Made by a program: the position numbers and the translations under genes. From Litorimonas cladophorae (GTDB lineage Bacteria; Pseudomonadota; Alphaproteobacteria; Caulobacterales; Maricaulaceae), in NCBI RefSeq assembly GCF_014652455.1, contig NZ_BMYV01000001.1, positions 1,513,980 through 1,577,979 of the forward strand: a stretch of DNA of 64,000 bases. Reading direction: 5' to 3'. The notes below the pieces were generated by a model. That model did no database searches. It saw only the letters and a list, made by a program, of their open reading frames with translations, and was not told the origin of the DNA. Shown in pieces: positions 1 to 7,083 of this stretch (its first letter is position 1; each line of letters starts with the position of its first letter).

Positions 1-1135
1 GGCGAACCCGAATACCCAAAACGCTTTCGCCGCCTTCTGAAACAAATGCATTTTCGGTGGTTGGTTCGGAGACTTCTGTACTAATAGACAGAGAAATTAG
101 CCCTTCTGAGAGTACAACTGGTGTGAAACCCAGAGATACCCCGAACGGCTTGAACTCAAATGATCGCTGCAGTCTGCCTTGATCATCGCGAATAGACCCA
201 GAGAAGAGCGGAATTTCGCCCCCAGCTAAGAAATTCGCAGTTTCGCCAGAAATGGCGGTCAAAGTAGGTTCGGCCAGCGTCCGAACAAGGCCTACTGTTT
301 CCAATGCGCGAAGCGCACCTGAAAGCGTGTTCAAATCTCCACCGCCGGTATTATTATATGTGCCAGTTGCGTTTAAACCGCTGCCAAGCGTTGGCCCCAC
401 ATTGTTGAGAAGGGACACAGTGCTTCCGCCAAGATCCCCAATAGCGCTAAGGTCAAAGCCCATTTGCTTGGTAACTGACCGCTGCATTTCAACAATGCGG
501 ACTTTCAACATGACCTGATCCTTGCCTTCAATGGCAAGTAAATTCACAATTTCACCAGATTGAGCCCCCTGCCCTTCAGCGCCCAGCCACATGCGGGCCA
601 GTTTTTCGACAGTATCTGCTGCGGCTGCGTTGGGGACGGCCCCTGTCAGCAGAATATTGGAATTGAAAACTTGTACCTCTACCCGACTGCTCGGGGCATT
701 CTTGGCGATGAGGTCCTGCAATCCACCAATGTCACGTTCGACGCGAATATCGACATTCAAAAGCTCTTGACCGTCATGGCCATAGAAATACACATTTGTT
801 TGTCCGGCATCTTTACCAATCAGCATTGTCCGGCGCGATGTGTGCACAACGGCTTCAACAACATCGGGATTGGACACGATCACATCCATTACGTTGTCTG
901 GAAGTTCGATAACTGTCGATTTAGAGTAAGGCAGCACGATAGAACGGCTGTTTTGCCCTGTTCCTGGGGCCTGAATTTTTACTTGGGCGGCCGTGTTCTG
1001 CATATGAGAATATGAGCGTGTGCCTGCGTAACTCGGTGTACACAACAATCCGACCGACGCGACGAGTGCGAGAGCTGTTGTTGTTTTACGCAAGTGAGAC
1101 CGGCGAAGAAGGCGTTCTGTCAGTGTTATTATCAT
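1..1135 (-). CDS. cpaC: Flp pilus secretin CpaC/RcpA (3' end beyond window)
   Basis: Outer-membrane secretin channel of the Flp/Tad pilus, through which the pilus fibre leaves the cell. The frame is open from an ATG at 1135 to the left edge, giving 378 residues of a protein usually about 450-550 long, so the C-terminal part of the gate lies outside. The start follows an AGGTGGA ribosome site. Residues 1-37 look like a signal peptide ending in an AxA-type site. The next part, around residues 60-120, is the pilus-assembly N-terminal domain (VVEAVVHTSRRTMLIGK). A BON-like stretch (RVEVQVFNSNILLTGAVP) follows, then the start of the secretin domain (VMLKVRIVEMQRSVTKQMGF). It sits 9 bases downstream of cpaB and is probably co-transcribed with it. 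Confidence 0.93.
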   Translation of the reverse strand, partial: MIITLTERLLRRSHLRKTTTALALVASVGLLCTPSYAGTRSYSHMQNTAAQVKIQAPGTGQNSRSIVLPYSKSTVIELPDNVMDVIVSNPDVVEAVVHTSRRTMLIGKDAGQTNVYFYGHDGQELLNVDIRVERDIGGLQDLIAKNAPSSRVEVQVFNSNILLTGAVPNAAAADTVEKLARMWLGAEGQGAQSGEIVNLLAIEGKDQVMLKVRIVEMQRSVTKQMGFDLSAIGDLGGSTVSLLNNVGPTLGSGLNATGTYNNTGGGDLNTLSGALRALETVGLVRTLAEPTLTAISGETANFLAGGEIPLFSGSIRDDQGRLQRSFEFKPFGVSLGFTPVVLSEGLISLSISTEVSEPTTENAFVSEGGESVLGIRVR

Positions 1136-1144
1136 GTCGTCCAC

Positions 1145-2017
1145 CTAATTCTTCTGCTGCAGGGCAATCGGAGTGGCCTGTCCATTTCGGTAGATAGTCA
1201 AGGTGCTCGGCGTCGTATCAACATCGTCGCGATCAACGCGCGCGGCACTACGTCCTTTATACCCGGAACCATTCGCTCCACGAAGTGTGAGGTAAATATC
1301 GCCATACCCTTCGGCCTCTTGAAGAAGTTCAGCGTCGGATTGTGACAGCTCAAAGGTCGCTGTCGAACCTGGAATTGCGGCCCCTGACTCAGCGCCAGTC
1401 GTAAAGGTCTGATCAATCGCGAGCACTTTGACGTTTTCAAACAATGTTTGTGCGATAAAGAGGTTTTGGCGCTCGACGCGGCTTTGGGTGGCCTGTCCGG
1501 CGTTATTGTCGCGTCTAACGGTATAGGTCTCGCGCATGATAATATCGACGCGATCTCCAGGCTGAATAAATCCGCCTGCCGCTGTATCAACACTGATTCG
1601 GGTCGTCACAGCGCGCATACCTGGCGCGAGTAGCGCCGCCATAACGCCGCTATCGCCGGCCATAATAACTTTTGAACGGTTTAGGGTCTCACCCTGTGCT
1701 AATGGTTGACGCGCAAGTGAATTGACGAATTCAGCCTTCGCATCAGGCATATCATTGAGGTTTATCAAATTGGCCGTCAGGGCTTCGGCAGGCCACTTGA
1801 TACTCGTCAGCATCTCTTCTGAAATGCGTTGACCCGTACTCAGGTCCGCATCAATCGCAAGAACAGGCACATATTCAACTTCTTGGATCTGAATTTCTGG
1901 TGTCGCAGCCGCTTGGACGGGCGCAGCGGCGGGCGCGCTGAGGTTGTTTATCCCAACGAAGACAACGCCGGCCATCACAACCATTGCGCCTAGAATGATA
2001 ATCTTCTTGGTTTCCAT
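1145..2017 (-). CDS. cpaB: Flp pilus assembly protein CpaB/RcpC
   Basis: Periplasmic/inner-membrane component of the Flp pilus machine, 290 aa, with an N-terminal membrane anchor (KKIIILGAMVVMAGVVFVGI). It is followed by a SAF-type domain (VLAIDADLSTGQRISEEML and the stretch after it) and the RcpC/CpaB region (PGMRAVTTRISVDTAAGGFI, then PGDRVDIIM). The open frame extends 37 codons further upstream. The ATG at 2017 is preferred because it follows a GAGGGG ribosome site and directly precedes the anchor. It lies between cpaA and cpaC in the canonical order. A 241-base gap upstream, holding a hairpin and a CtrA-like half-site, suggests cpaB-cpaC may have its own promoter. Confidence 0.92.
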   Translation of the reverse strand: METKKIIILGAMVVMAGVVFVGINNLSAPAAAPVQAAATPEIQIQEVEYVPVLAIDADLSTGQRISEEMLTSIKWPAEALTANLINLNDMPDAKAEFVNSLARQPLAQGETLNRSKVIMAGDSGVMAALLAPGMRAVTTRISVDTAAGGFIQPGDRVDIIMRETYTVRRDNNAGQATQSRVERQNLFIAQTLFENVKVLAIDQTFTTGAESGAAIPGSTATFELSQSDAELLQEAEGYGDIYLTLRGANGSGYKGRSAARVDRDDVDTTPSTLTIYRNGQATPIALQQKN

Positions 2018-2074
2018 ATCCCCTCGCCATTTCGGCCATATCCCAACCCAAAATACGGGTGGACACACAAAAGC

Positions 2075-2082
2075 ATGGTTAA
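2075..2082 (-). promoter_or_regulatory. CtrA-like half-site upstream of cpaB
   Basis: The minus strand reads TTAACCAT, identical to the CtrA half-site described in Caulobacter, 58 bases before the cpaB start. Pilus genes are known CtrA targets in Caulobacter. An 8-base match by itself is weak evidence. Confidence 0.3.
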
Positions 2083-2191
2083 TGGATAACAACCGAGGAG
2101 TTGGGAAAGAGTTAACGCCGAGCTTCAATTTCCTATGTTTATTCGTTTAGGCTGTGTTCATATCACTCGCAGAGTACCGTTTTAAATGACA

Positions 2192-2227
2192 GAAACCGCG
2201 CCGCTGACGGAGCAGCGACACGGTTTC
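2192..2227 (-). terminator. Hairpin after cpaA
   Basis: Two-part inverted repeat: GAAACCG (2192-2198) pairs with CGGTTTC (2221-2227), and inside it CGCTG (2202-2206) pairs with CAGCG (2213-2217). It starts about 30 bases beyond the cpaA stop. There is no clean T-run on the minus strand, so it may be a processing or attenuation hairpin and not a strong terminator. Confidence 0.5.
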
Positions 2228-2258
2228 AAAACTTTATTCAGGCCGAATAGTTGAGGGA

Positions 2259-2771
2259 TTACATCCCGAGAGCTGCCTGAAAGATTGCACTTTTGGGCAG
2301 TGTCAAGATGGCTCCTGCCGCCAATGCCAGTCCATAGGGTATTTTGGTTTCGTCTCGAAACATGGTTTGCGCCCATTGTGTCGTTAGAACACGTACAGGG
2401 ATATATTGGCGTCCAACCATAACGAAGAGTGTAAGTACGCCTCCGAAGAGAGCCGTATAGATCATGTAGAGAAAGACGTCAGGCCAAGTAAACCAGAATG
2501 CAGTTGCGGCCAATAACTTGGCATCGCCACCGCCCATCCAACCAAAGGCAAACATCGCGAAGCCAGCAGCGAATAGAACTAGTCCAACTGTCAAATGTTC
2601 GAATAAAACAGGAAACCCTGACCAAGTCAGCGGAACCATCAACAGAAAACCTGCAAACGCCAGCAACGGTATCCGATTTGGGATCTTCATTGCATTTGCA
2701 TCATTCAGAGCCGCCATCAGCTGGGGCGTAGTAAATATGAAAAAGAGAAATGCTGGTAAGAGAAAGGTCAT
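2259..2771 (-). CDS. cpaA: Prepilin peptidase CpaA/TadV (A24 family)
   Basis: Inner-membrane aspartic protease that cleaves the leader of Flp pilins and TadE-type pseudopilins. The 170-aa length is normal for the short TadV/CpaA class, which lacks the N-methylase domain. The two catalytic aspartates are visible: D24 (ALNDANAMKIPNR) after the first membrane helix and D83 in the GGGDAK motif of the GxGD type. At least five hydrophobic helices are seen. It is encoded directly downstream of the pilin genes that are its substrates, 67 bases after flp1, from which it is separated by a small hairpin overlapping the flp1 stop. Confidence 0.93.
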   Translation of the reverse strand: MTFLLPAFLFFIFTTPQLMAALNDANAMKIPNRIPLLAFAGFLLMVPLTWSGFPVLFEHLTVGLVLFAAGFAMFAFGWMGGGDAKLLAATAFWFTWPDVFLYMIYTALFGGVLTLFVMVGRQYIPVRVLTTQWAQTMFRDETKIPYGLALAAGAILTLPKSAIFQAALGM

Positions 2772-2820
2772 GAATATCCACCAAGTGTTTTAGGCGTCGA
2801 TACTCAAAGAGACTTAATAT

Positions 2821-2846
2821 CAGGTTTAATTAAACGAATTAACCTG
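2821..2846 (-). terminator. Hairpin overlapping flp1 stop codon
   Basis: CAGGTTTAATT (2821-2831) pairs with AATTAACCTG (2837-2846) with one bulged T and a 5-base loop. The arm contains the flp1 stop codon. It may reduce read-through from the pilin into cpaA or protect the pilin mRNA end. Confidence 0.45.
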
Positions 2847-3039
2847 AAGCTGGCGGCGTATATGCAATTACAAGCTCTGAGTCGACATCAGAGAACATTT
2901 CGTTGACCGAGTCGGAAAATGCCTTGGCACCGCCCATCAAACCAATTCCGATAAGGGCGGCAAGCAAACCATACTCAATGGCGGTGGCGCCGTCTTCATT
3001 ACGGAGATAGTCTGCAAATATTTGCATGCCTTTAGTCAT
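2839..3039 (-). CDS. Flp-family type IVb pilin 1
   Basis: Small pilin of 66 aa with the Flp signature GATAIEYGLLAALIGIGLMG. Cleavage by CpaA is expected between G17 and A18, leaving Glu at +5 and Tyr at +6 of the mature chain. One hydrophobic helix follows. It differs from the two pilins upstream in having a longer acidic C-terminal tail (FSDVDSELVIAYTPPASG), so it may be a minor pilin. The ATG follows GGAGCTAGG. Its start is only 29 bases from a 22-bp inverted repeat, which leaves little room for a separate promoter and suggests expression by read-through. Confidence 0.92.
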   Translation of the reverse strand: MTKGMQIFADYLRNEDGATAIEYGLLAALIGIGLMGGAKAFSDSVNEMFSDVDSELVIAYTPPASG

Positions 3040-3068
3040 CCTAGCTCCGAAAAATCCTAAACGCCGCG

Positions 3069-3118
3069 AATGCGATCATTATTTAAGACACAGGAATGTC
3101 TTAAAAAATCATCGCATT
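3069..3118 (-). terminator. 22-bp inverted repeat between flp1 and flp2
   Basis: Arm 3069-3090 and arm 3097-3118 are complementary over 22 bases with two mismatches, closing a 6-base loop. On the minus strand the 5' arm includes a run of six T, and a smaller stem (ATCATC/GATGAT) just upstream also ends in these T. It is probably a strong terminator or attenuator after the flp2 pilin. Confidence 0.6.
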
Positions 3119-3129
3119 AATTGATGATG

Positions 3130-3155
3130 CAGCCACCCGAGTGATCGGGTGGCTG
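3130..3155 (-). terminator. Perfect 11-bp hairpin after flp2
   Basis: CAGCCACCCGA (3130-3140) and TCGGGTGGCTG (3145-3155) form a perfect 11-bp stem with a GTGA loop, 41 bases beyond the flp2 stop. The same hairpin recurs after flp3. It resembles an mRNA-stabilising or terminator stem. Confidence 0.75.
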
Positions 3156-3196
3156 CCAAACAAGTGCGCGTGGTCGTTAGATCACGCGCTTGTCGA

Positions 3197-3388
3197 TTAA
3201 CCAGCTGTACCGGACGCCGTACCAGTCGAAACTGTTGTGGCGATGTCGTTGAACTTTGTGTTCACTTTGGTGCCGATAGATGTCGCACCAGCGATCATGC
3301 CAACAGCGATAAGGGCAGCAATCAGGCCATATTCAATAGCAGTTGCACCGGACTCGTCTTCGATAAAGCGTGTAATTAGATTTTGCAT
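3197..3388 (-). CDS. Flp-family type IVb pilin 2
   Basis: Pilin of 63 aa, identical in sequence to the one at 3568-3759. The CpaA site is ESG|ATAIEYG (cleavage after G14, Glu at +5, Tyr at +6), followed by a hydrophobic helix (LIAALIAVGMIAGATSIG) and a short Thr/Ser/Ala tail. A longer frame reading from 3448 exists. The ATG at 3388 is preferred because GGGAG precedes it at normal spacing and the same start is conserved in the duplicate. It is probably a major Flp fibre subunit. Confidence 0.95.
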   Translation of the reverse strand: MQNLITRFIEDESGATAIEYGLIAALIAVGMIAGATSIGTKVNTKFNDIATTVSTGTASGTAG

Positions 3389-3476
3389 AACATTACTCCC
3401 ACGTATGCGTTCGTTACTTAAAAAGAGAACGCCGCACATGAGGGCCATCTCGATTTATAAAAAAATTCATAAAACT

Positions 3477-3526
3477 CATCGTCGTTTTAGGACGATGATA
3501 CAGCCACCCGAGTGATCGGGTGGCTG
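3477..3526 (-). terminator. Double hairpin terminator after flp3
   Basis: The perfect 11-bp stem (3501-3511 with 3516-3526) is followed on the minus strand by a second 7-bp stem CATCGTC/GACGATG (3477-3483 with 3491-3497). T-rich sequence then follows, including a run of six T. It is positioned to end or attenuate pilin transcripts. Confidence 0.75.
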
Positions 3527-3789
3527 CCAAACAAGTGCGCGTGGTCGTTAGATCACGCGCTTGTCGATTAACCAGCTGTTCCGGAAGCCGTACCAGTCGA
3601 AACTGTTGTGGCGATGTCGTTGAACTTTGTGTTCACTTTTGTACCGATGGATGTCGCACCAGCGATCATGCCAACAGCGATAAGGGCAGCAATCAGGCCA
3701 TATTCAATAGCAGTTGCACCGGACTCGTCTTCGATAAAGCGTGTAATTAGATTTTGCATAACATTACTCCCACGTATGCGTTCGTTACT
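3494..3789. repeat. Tandem duplication, copy 2 (flp3 unit)
   Basis: Second copy of the 296-base pilin unit. Identity to copy 1 starts in the 3' hairpin region and ends just upstream of the ribosome site (ending TTCGTTACT). The 75 bases between the copies are unrelated to the unit. Confidence 0.95.
3568..3759 (-). CDS. Flp-family type IVb pilin 3
   Basis: Pilin of 63 aa with a protein sequence identical to pilin 2, differing in DNA only by synonymous changes. It is the first gene of the minus-strand pilus operon, so the promoter should lie in 3760-4074. GGGAG stands 7 bases before the ATG. Having two gene copies probably raises the dose of the major subunit. CpaA cleavage is predicted after G14. 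Confidence 0.95.
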   Translation of the reverse strand: MQNLITRFIEDESGATAIEYGLIAALIAVGMIAGATSIGTKVNTKFNDIATTVSTGTASGTAG

Positions 3790-4074
3790 CAGAGAGGATA
3801 ATCCTCAGTTACAGGGTTATCCCCGATGTGATTGCTTATAGGGACGTTGGATTACCGCCCCGTTGAGAGACGTGGTGAATTAATTCTAAACTTTCGTTTG
3901 CCATCTCATTCATACCGCGTTCATTTAAACCACCGATTTCCGGAGCGAGCGGCGAAATTTTTCTGCTATATATAATGACACAGCTGTCCTTCGTTTACTT
4001 CTGAGGTCGTAAACGCTTCATTCACCACATTGCATTAGGCCTATTACAAACCATCCCTTGCGGAGCCGTTGACC
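3760..4074. promoter_or_regulatory. Divergent intergenic region of the pilus locus
   Basis: 315 bases between the minus-strand pilins and the plus-strand genes; both promoters must lie here. A TATAAT hexamer sits at 3971-3976, about 100 bases before the plus-strand gene, but no convincing -35 partner was seen. A short inverted repeat GGATAA/TTATCC lies near 3796-3822. No open reading frame looks real. Confidence 0.45.
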
Positions 4075-4650
4075 ATGCGTCTTATAAATTCATTTCTTCT
4101 ACTTACAGGCTTGGGCCTGGCCACAGCGTGCTTGCCAAGCCATGCCTTTGCGGGCGATAGTCAGAGTTACAAGGTAGAAATCAACAAGACAGAGATTTTA
4201 CGTCTGCCGGGTGCAGCGGCGTCGATTATTATCGGTAATCCCAGCATTGCGGATGTCACGGTTCAAGCGAGTGACCTTTTATTTGTCGTCGGTCGTGGGT
4301 ATGGAGAAACGAACCTTATTATTTTGGATGGGAATGGCAACACGATGATGGACGCCGACGTTCAGGTTGTGAATTCCCTGCCGGCCCATGGCGTTCGCCT
4401 TTACAAAGGCACATCACGACAGACATATTCCTGTATTCCATATTGCGGGCCATCCCCTGTCTTGGGCGACGCTCCTGAGTTTATTGGAACGAATACAGCG
4501 GAATCTGAAGAGCTGACTGCATTCACAGCTTTTAACAGCTCTAGATCGTCAACGTCGTCAACGTCTTCAGCGCCTCAAGAAGGCTCCGAACAATATTCGC
4601 GGGAAGTCGCTGGGGCACCTGCCGCGACCCAATCTCGCATGCCAAACTAG
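4075..4650 (+). CDS. Exported pilus-assembly N-terminal-domain protein
   Basis: 191 aa. A signal peptide (FLLLTGLGLATACLPSHAFA) is followed by a single domain resembling the N-terminal domain of CpaC/secretins (LRLPGAAASIIIGNPSIADV, then LLFVVGRGYGETNLIIL). There is no secretin domain. The rest has a CIPYC cysteine pair and a Ser/Thr-rich tail. The ATG at 4075 has GGAG at good spacing, so it is preferred over the TTG at 4069. It is encoded just before two TadE/TadG-type genes and divergent from the pilins, so it probably helps assemble the pilus or its channel in the periplasm. The exact role is not known. Confidence 0.75.
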   Translation: MRLINSFLLLTGLGLATACLPSHAFAGDSQSYKVEINKTEILRLPGAAASIIIGNPSIADVTVQASDLLFVVGRGYGETNLIILDGNGNTMMDADVQVVNSLPAHGVRLYKGTSRQTYSCIPYCGPSPVLGDAPEFIGTNTAESEELTAFTAFNSSRSSTSSTSSAPQEGSEQYSREVAGAPAATQSRMPN

Positions 4651-4797
4651 GTTTTTACCTTTTGTTAACCTGAAAACTTGCCCTTTTGTTAAGGTCCAAA
4701 GCCTAAACTGTCGGCCAGACTGTCTAGTATTGGGAACTCGCACGCACATCATGCAGCTCTAGGTCCCTTTATTTTGTCAGGGCGATGGAGTGGGACA

Positions 4798-5448
4798 ATG
4801 GCCTTTTTTTCTAATCACATAATTCAACGCGCCGAGCGTTGGTCTTTGCGACTAGGCGCGCGCTTTCGGAAAGACGAAGACGGCGCAACAGCCGTCGAGT
4901 TTGCATTCGTTGCGCTCCCGTTTTTCATGTTACTCTTCGGCATTCTTGAACTCGCAATTGTCTTTTTTGTAAATTCCGCCTTGGTGCACGCCACGTCCGA
5001 AGCAGGGCGCGTTTTAAGGACTGGAAACTTTCAAGCGTGCGGCGGTGAAGACGAATTTAAAGCTCTTGTTTGCGAAAACATGAAGGGCATGGCCTCCTGT
5101 TGGAAGAATGTACGTGTTGATGTCATTCAGGGCGACAGTTTCATGACCATCGCGCTCCCCGCTGTGCCTGCGCCTGAAGAGCGCGTAGCGGGGCAAACGG
5201 GTCAAGCCGCTATCCCTCAAACGCCTAATGGTCAATTCGATACAAATGCAGCTGGCGATATGTTGGTCGTAAGGTCTACGTTTTACTATCCACTTGCCCT
5301 CCCCCCTGTATTGACCCGACTTGATAATCCTAAGGGGTCAGGTGTTCGCACAATGACGTCGACAACGGCATTCAGAAACGAGCCGTTCCCAGCCTCCGGC
5401 ACTTGCGACCCAAATACACAATCCAGAATTTCGGATGGGACACCTTAG
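4798..5448 (+). CDS. TadE-like pseudopilin
   Basis: 216 aa. A basic N-terminus is followed by a pseudopilin leader (EDGATAVEFAFVALPFFMLL) with the invariant Glu at residue 34 after G29, then one hydrophobic helix and a periplasmic domain of about 150 residues with several cysteines. TadE proteins are processed by the prepilin peptidase and prime or anchor the Flp pilus. An ATG with GGAG in front is chosen over a TTG 24 bases upstream. It is followed 2 bases later by a second TadE/TadG-like gene, clearly the same operon. Confidence 0.87.
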   Translation: MAFFSNHIIQRAERWSLRLGARFRKDEDGATAVEFAFVALPFFMLLFGILELAIVFFVNSALVHATSEAGRVLRTGNFQACGGEDEFKALVCENMKGMASCWKNVRVDVIQGDSFMTIALPAVPAPEERVAGQTGQAAIPQTPNGQFDTNAAGDMLVVRSTFYYPLALPPVLTRLDNPKGSGVRTMTSTTAFRNEPFPASGTCDPNTQSRISDGTP

Positions 5449-5450
5449 TC

Positions 5451-6131
5451 ATGATAAATATTCAAGCACCAAGCCTCAGAACCATTCTGTCTAAGACGAC
5501 TGGCAAAAACACTCGTTTGAGAAGATTGTCGAGGCATTACCGTGAAGACGATCGCGGAATTGCCGCAATCGAATTTGCAATCATTGCACCTGTGATGATC
5601 GGTATGTATTTTGGCCTGGCTGAAATCGCATCCGCAATCAGCATGGATCGTCGTATTTCTCACAGCACAAATGTGGTGGGGGATTTGTCGACCCAGCAAC
5701 CTGAATTAAGAGACGGTGAGATTGCAGAAGTCCTTTCCGCCGCACTGCGCGTCATGGGCGTTTCAGATGCCAGCAGCGTTTCAATCGACATGGAAAGCTT
5801 CATCAAACCAACAGCAGCTGGAGCCCCTGAGTCTCGGGGTCGCATCCGTCTGAACCAATCCTCTGGGAACTTAACGGCCTATGATGCAACGACATTGGAC
5901 TCCAAATTATTGAACGAAAAATCAGGTGTCGTGGTGACGCGGGTCTCCTATGAATATACGCCATTGAAGCTGCGATATTTTAACTCGGATATTACGCTTG
6001 CGGAGACGTTCCTTCTCAAGCCTCGACGTTCCGAGTCGGTACAGTTTCAAGACGGCATGGGGAGCCTTGTCGATTGCACAGCGACAACTTATGCGGATGT
6101 GAGTTGTTCGGTAACAGCTTCACCCGGCTAA
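5451..6131 (+). CDS. TadE/TadG-family pilus protein
   Basis: 226 aa. The pseudopilin-like segment DDRGIAAIEFAIIAPVMIGM lies at about residues 32-51, followed by a membrane helix and a periplasmic domain. It lacks the von Willebrand domain of full-length TadG and is closer to TadE in size. It begins 2 bases after the preceding TadE stop, so the two are translationally close and probably act as a pair with CpaA-processed leaders. The upstream TTG at 5403 overlaps the previous gene and is less likely. Confidence 0.82.
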   Translation: MINIQAPSLRTILSKTTGKNTRLRRLSRHYREDDRGIAAIEFAIIAPVMIGMYFGLAEIASAISMDRRISHSTNVVGDLSTQQPELRDGEIAEVLSAALRVMGVSDASSVSIDMESFIKPTAAGAPESRGRIRLNQSSGNLTAYDATTLDSKLLNEKSGVVVTRVSYEYTPLKLRYFNSDITLAETFLLKPRRSESVQFQDGMGSLVDCTATTYADVSCSVTASPG

Positions 6132-6154
6132 CGTCGATACAACCTTTGGGGGCT

Positions 6155-6973
6155 TTAACCTTCGAGATAGCGGGACTTAATCCGCTCAAGCTCGGCTGGC
6201 GTGAGTTTGAGCGTTTCTGTGACATAAGTGTCTGTGCCGCCCGCTTCATCCATCATACCATCCAACGCGGCTTCAAGAAATTCTGGATAGACGCCAAACA
6301 TCGGCCAGATCGCTTCGGCATCAATGGATCGACCATAGCGCTGCGAGAACATTTCCGCCGCAGGCCCGATAATTTTGTCAATATTCACCGCATCAAGCGT
6401 CATCATGTAATCGGCCATGATGTCATCGCGCGAAACACCCAACACACTTTGGACCAAAGCGCATAAAGTTCCGGTCCGGTCTTTCCCCGCCGCGCAATGC
6501 ACAAGCACGCCGGCTGGTTTTGTGGTGTCGGGTTGCGCCATGAAGCGCAAAGTATCGCCGAATATTTTCTGAAAGCCCGCGTCATGCGGACGAGTGGTGT
6601 AAGATCGCATCATATAGCCATGCGCGTCTTCCGCGGTGTAGAGCTCATGCTCCAAAAAGGCCTCATGCGGCGCGACTTTCGCGTCTAAGGATTCAGGTGC
6701 ATCAGGATATTCATGCACATGTGGCGCGGGATCAGGGAAGCGCGAGGGCTGTTTTTTACGCTCAGGCGCATGACGCAGATCGACAACCAAATTAATGTCT
6801 AACTCACCAATTGCGCCGCGATCCTCATCAGATAAGGCCGCCAAATGCGCCGAACGAAATAACCGCCCGGTTTTCACGGCGCGCCCATCATGACCCGCAT
6901 AGCCACCAAAATCCCTGAAATTATAGATCGTCGCAAAGTCGTGATTGCGATCTGAAAAAGAAATGAGAGACAT
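6155..6973 (-). CDS. Tyrosine/dual-specificity protein phosphatase
   Basis: 272-aa cytoplasmic phosphatase of the Y_phosphatase3 / LipA-like family. The signature loop HCAAGKDRTG contains the nucleophile C160 and R166 (C-x5-R), with the AGKDRTG form typical of bacterial tyrosine/lipid phosphatases. The N-terminal NFRDFGGY motif and the VVDLR strand (D65) are also typical of the family. It converges on the pilus operon with 23 bases between stops and stands alone. The physiological substrate (phosphotyrosine or phosphoinositide) cannot be read from the sequence. Confidence 0.85.
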   Translation of the reverse strand: MSLISFSDRNHDFATIYNFRDFGGYAGHDGRAVKTGRLFRSAHLAALSDEDRGAIGELDINLVVDLRHAPERKKQPSRFPDPAPHVHEYPDAPESLDAKVAPHEAFLEHELYTAEDAHGYMMRSYTTRPHDAGFQKIFGDTLRFMAQPDTTKPAGVLVHCAAGKDRTGTLCALVQSVLGVSRDDIMADYMMTLDAVNIDKIIGPAAEMFSQRYGRSIDAEAIWPMFGVYPEFLEAALDGMMDEAGGTDTYVTETLKLTPAELERIKSRYLEG

Positions 6974-7033
6974 AACTAAACTCTGACGGTGCGGCGCTCA
7001 TTGCCGAATAAATATGTGGGGTTGTAGCCCCAT

Positions 7034-7059
7034 AAAAAAGACCCCGCCAAGGCGAGGTC
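7034..7059 (-). terminator. Rho-independent terminator of nrdB
   Basis: A 9-bp GC-rich stem (7040-7048 with 7051-7059, one mismatch) is followed on the minus strand by six T. It lies 24 bases after the nrdB stop. Confidence 0.85.
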
Positions 7060-7083
7060 CTGTTCTAACAAACGTGGCGGCGC

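Larger units (their letters stand above)
3123..3418. repeat. Tandem duplication, copy 1 (flp2 unit)
   Basis: A 296-base unit holding a pilin gene, its ribosome site and its 3' hairpin. It matches 3494-3789 at a constant offset of 371 with only six mismatches counted by eye. Five of these are in the coding part and none changes the protein. Confidence 0.95.

Noticed and set aside
1..1015. Plus-strand frames at the left end
   Set aside because: The opposite strand reads continuously as the CpaC secretin.
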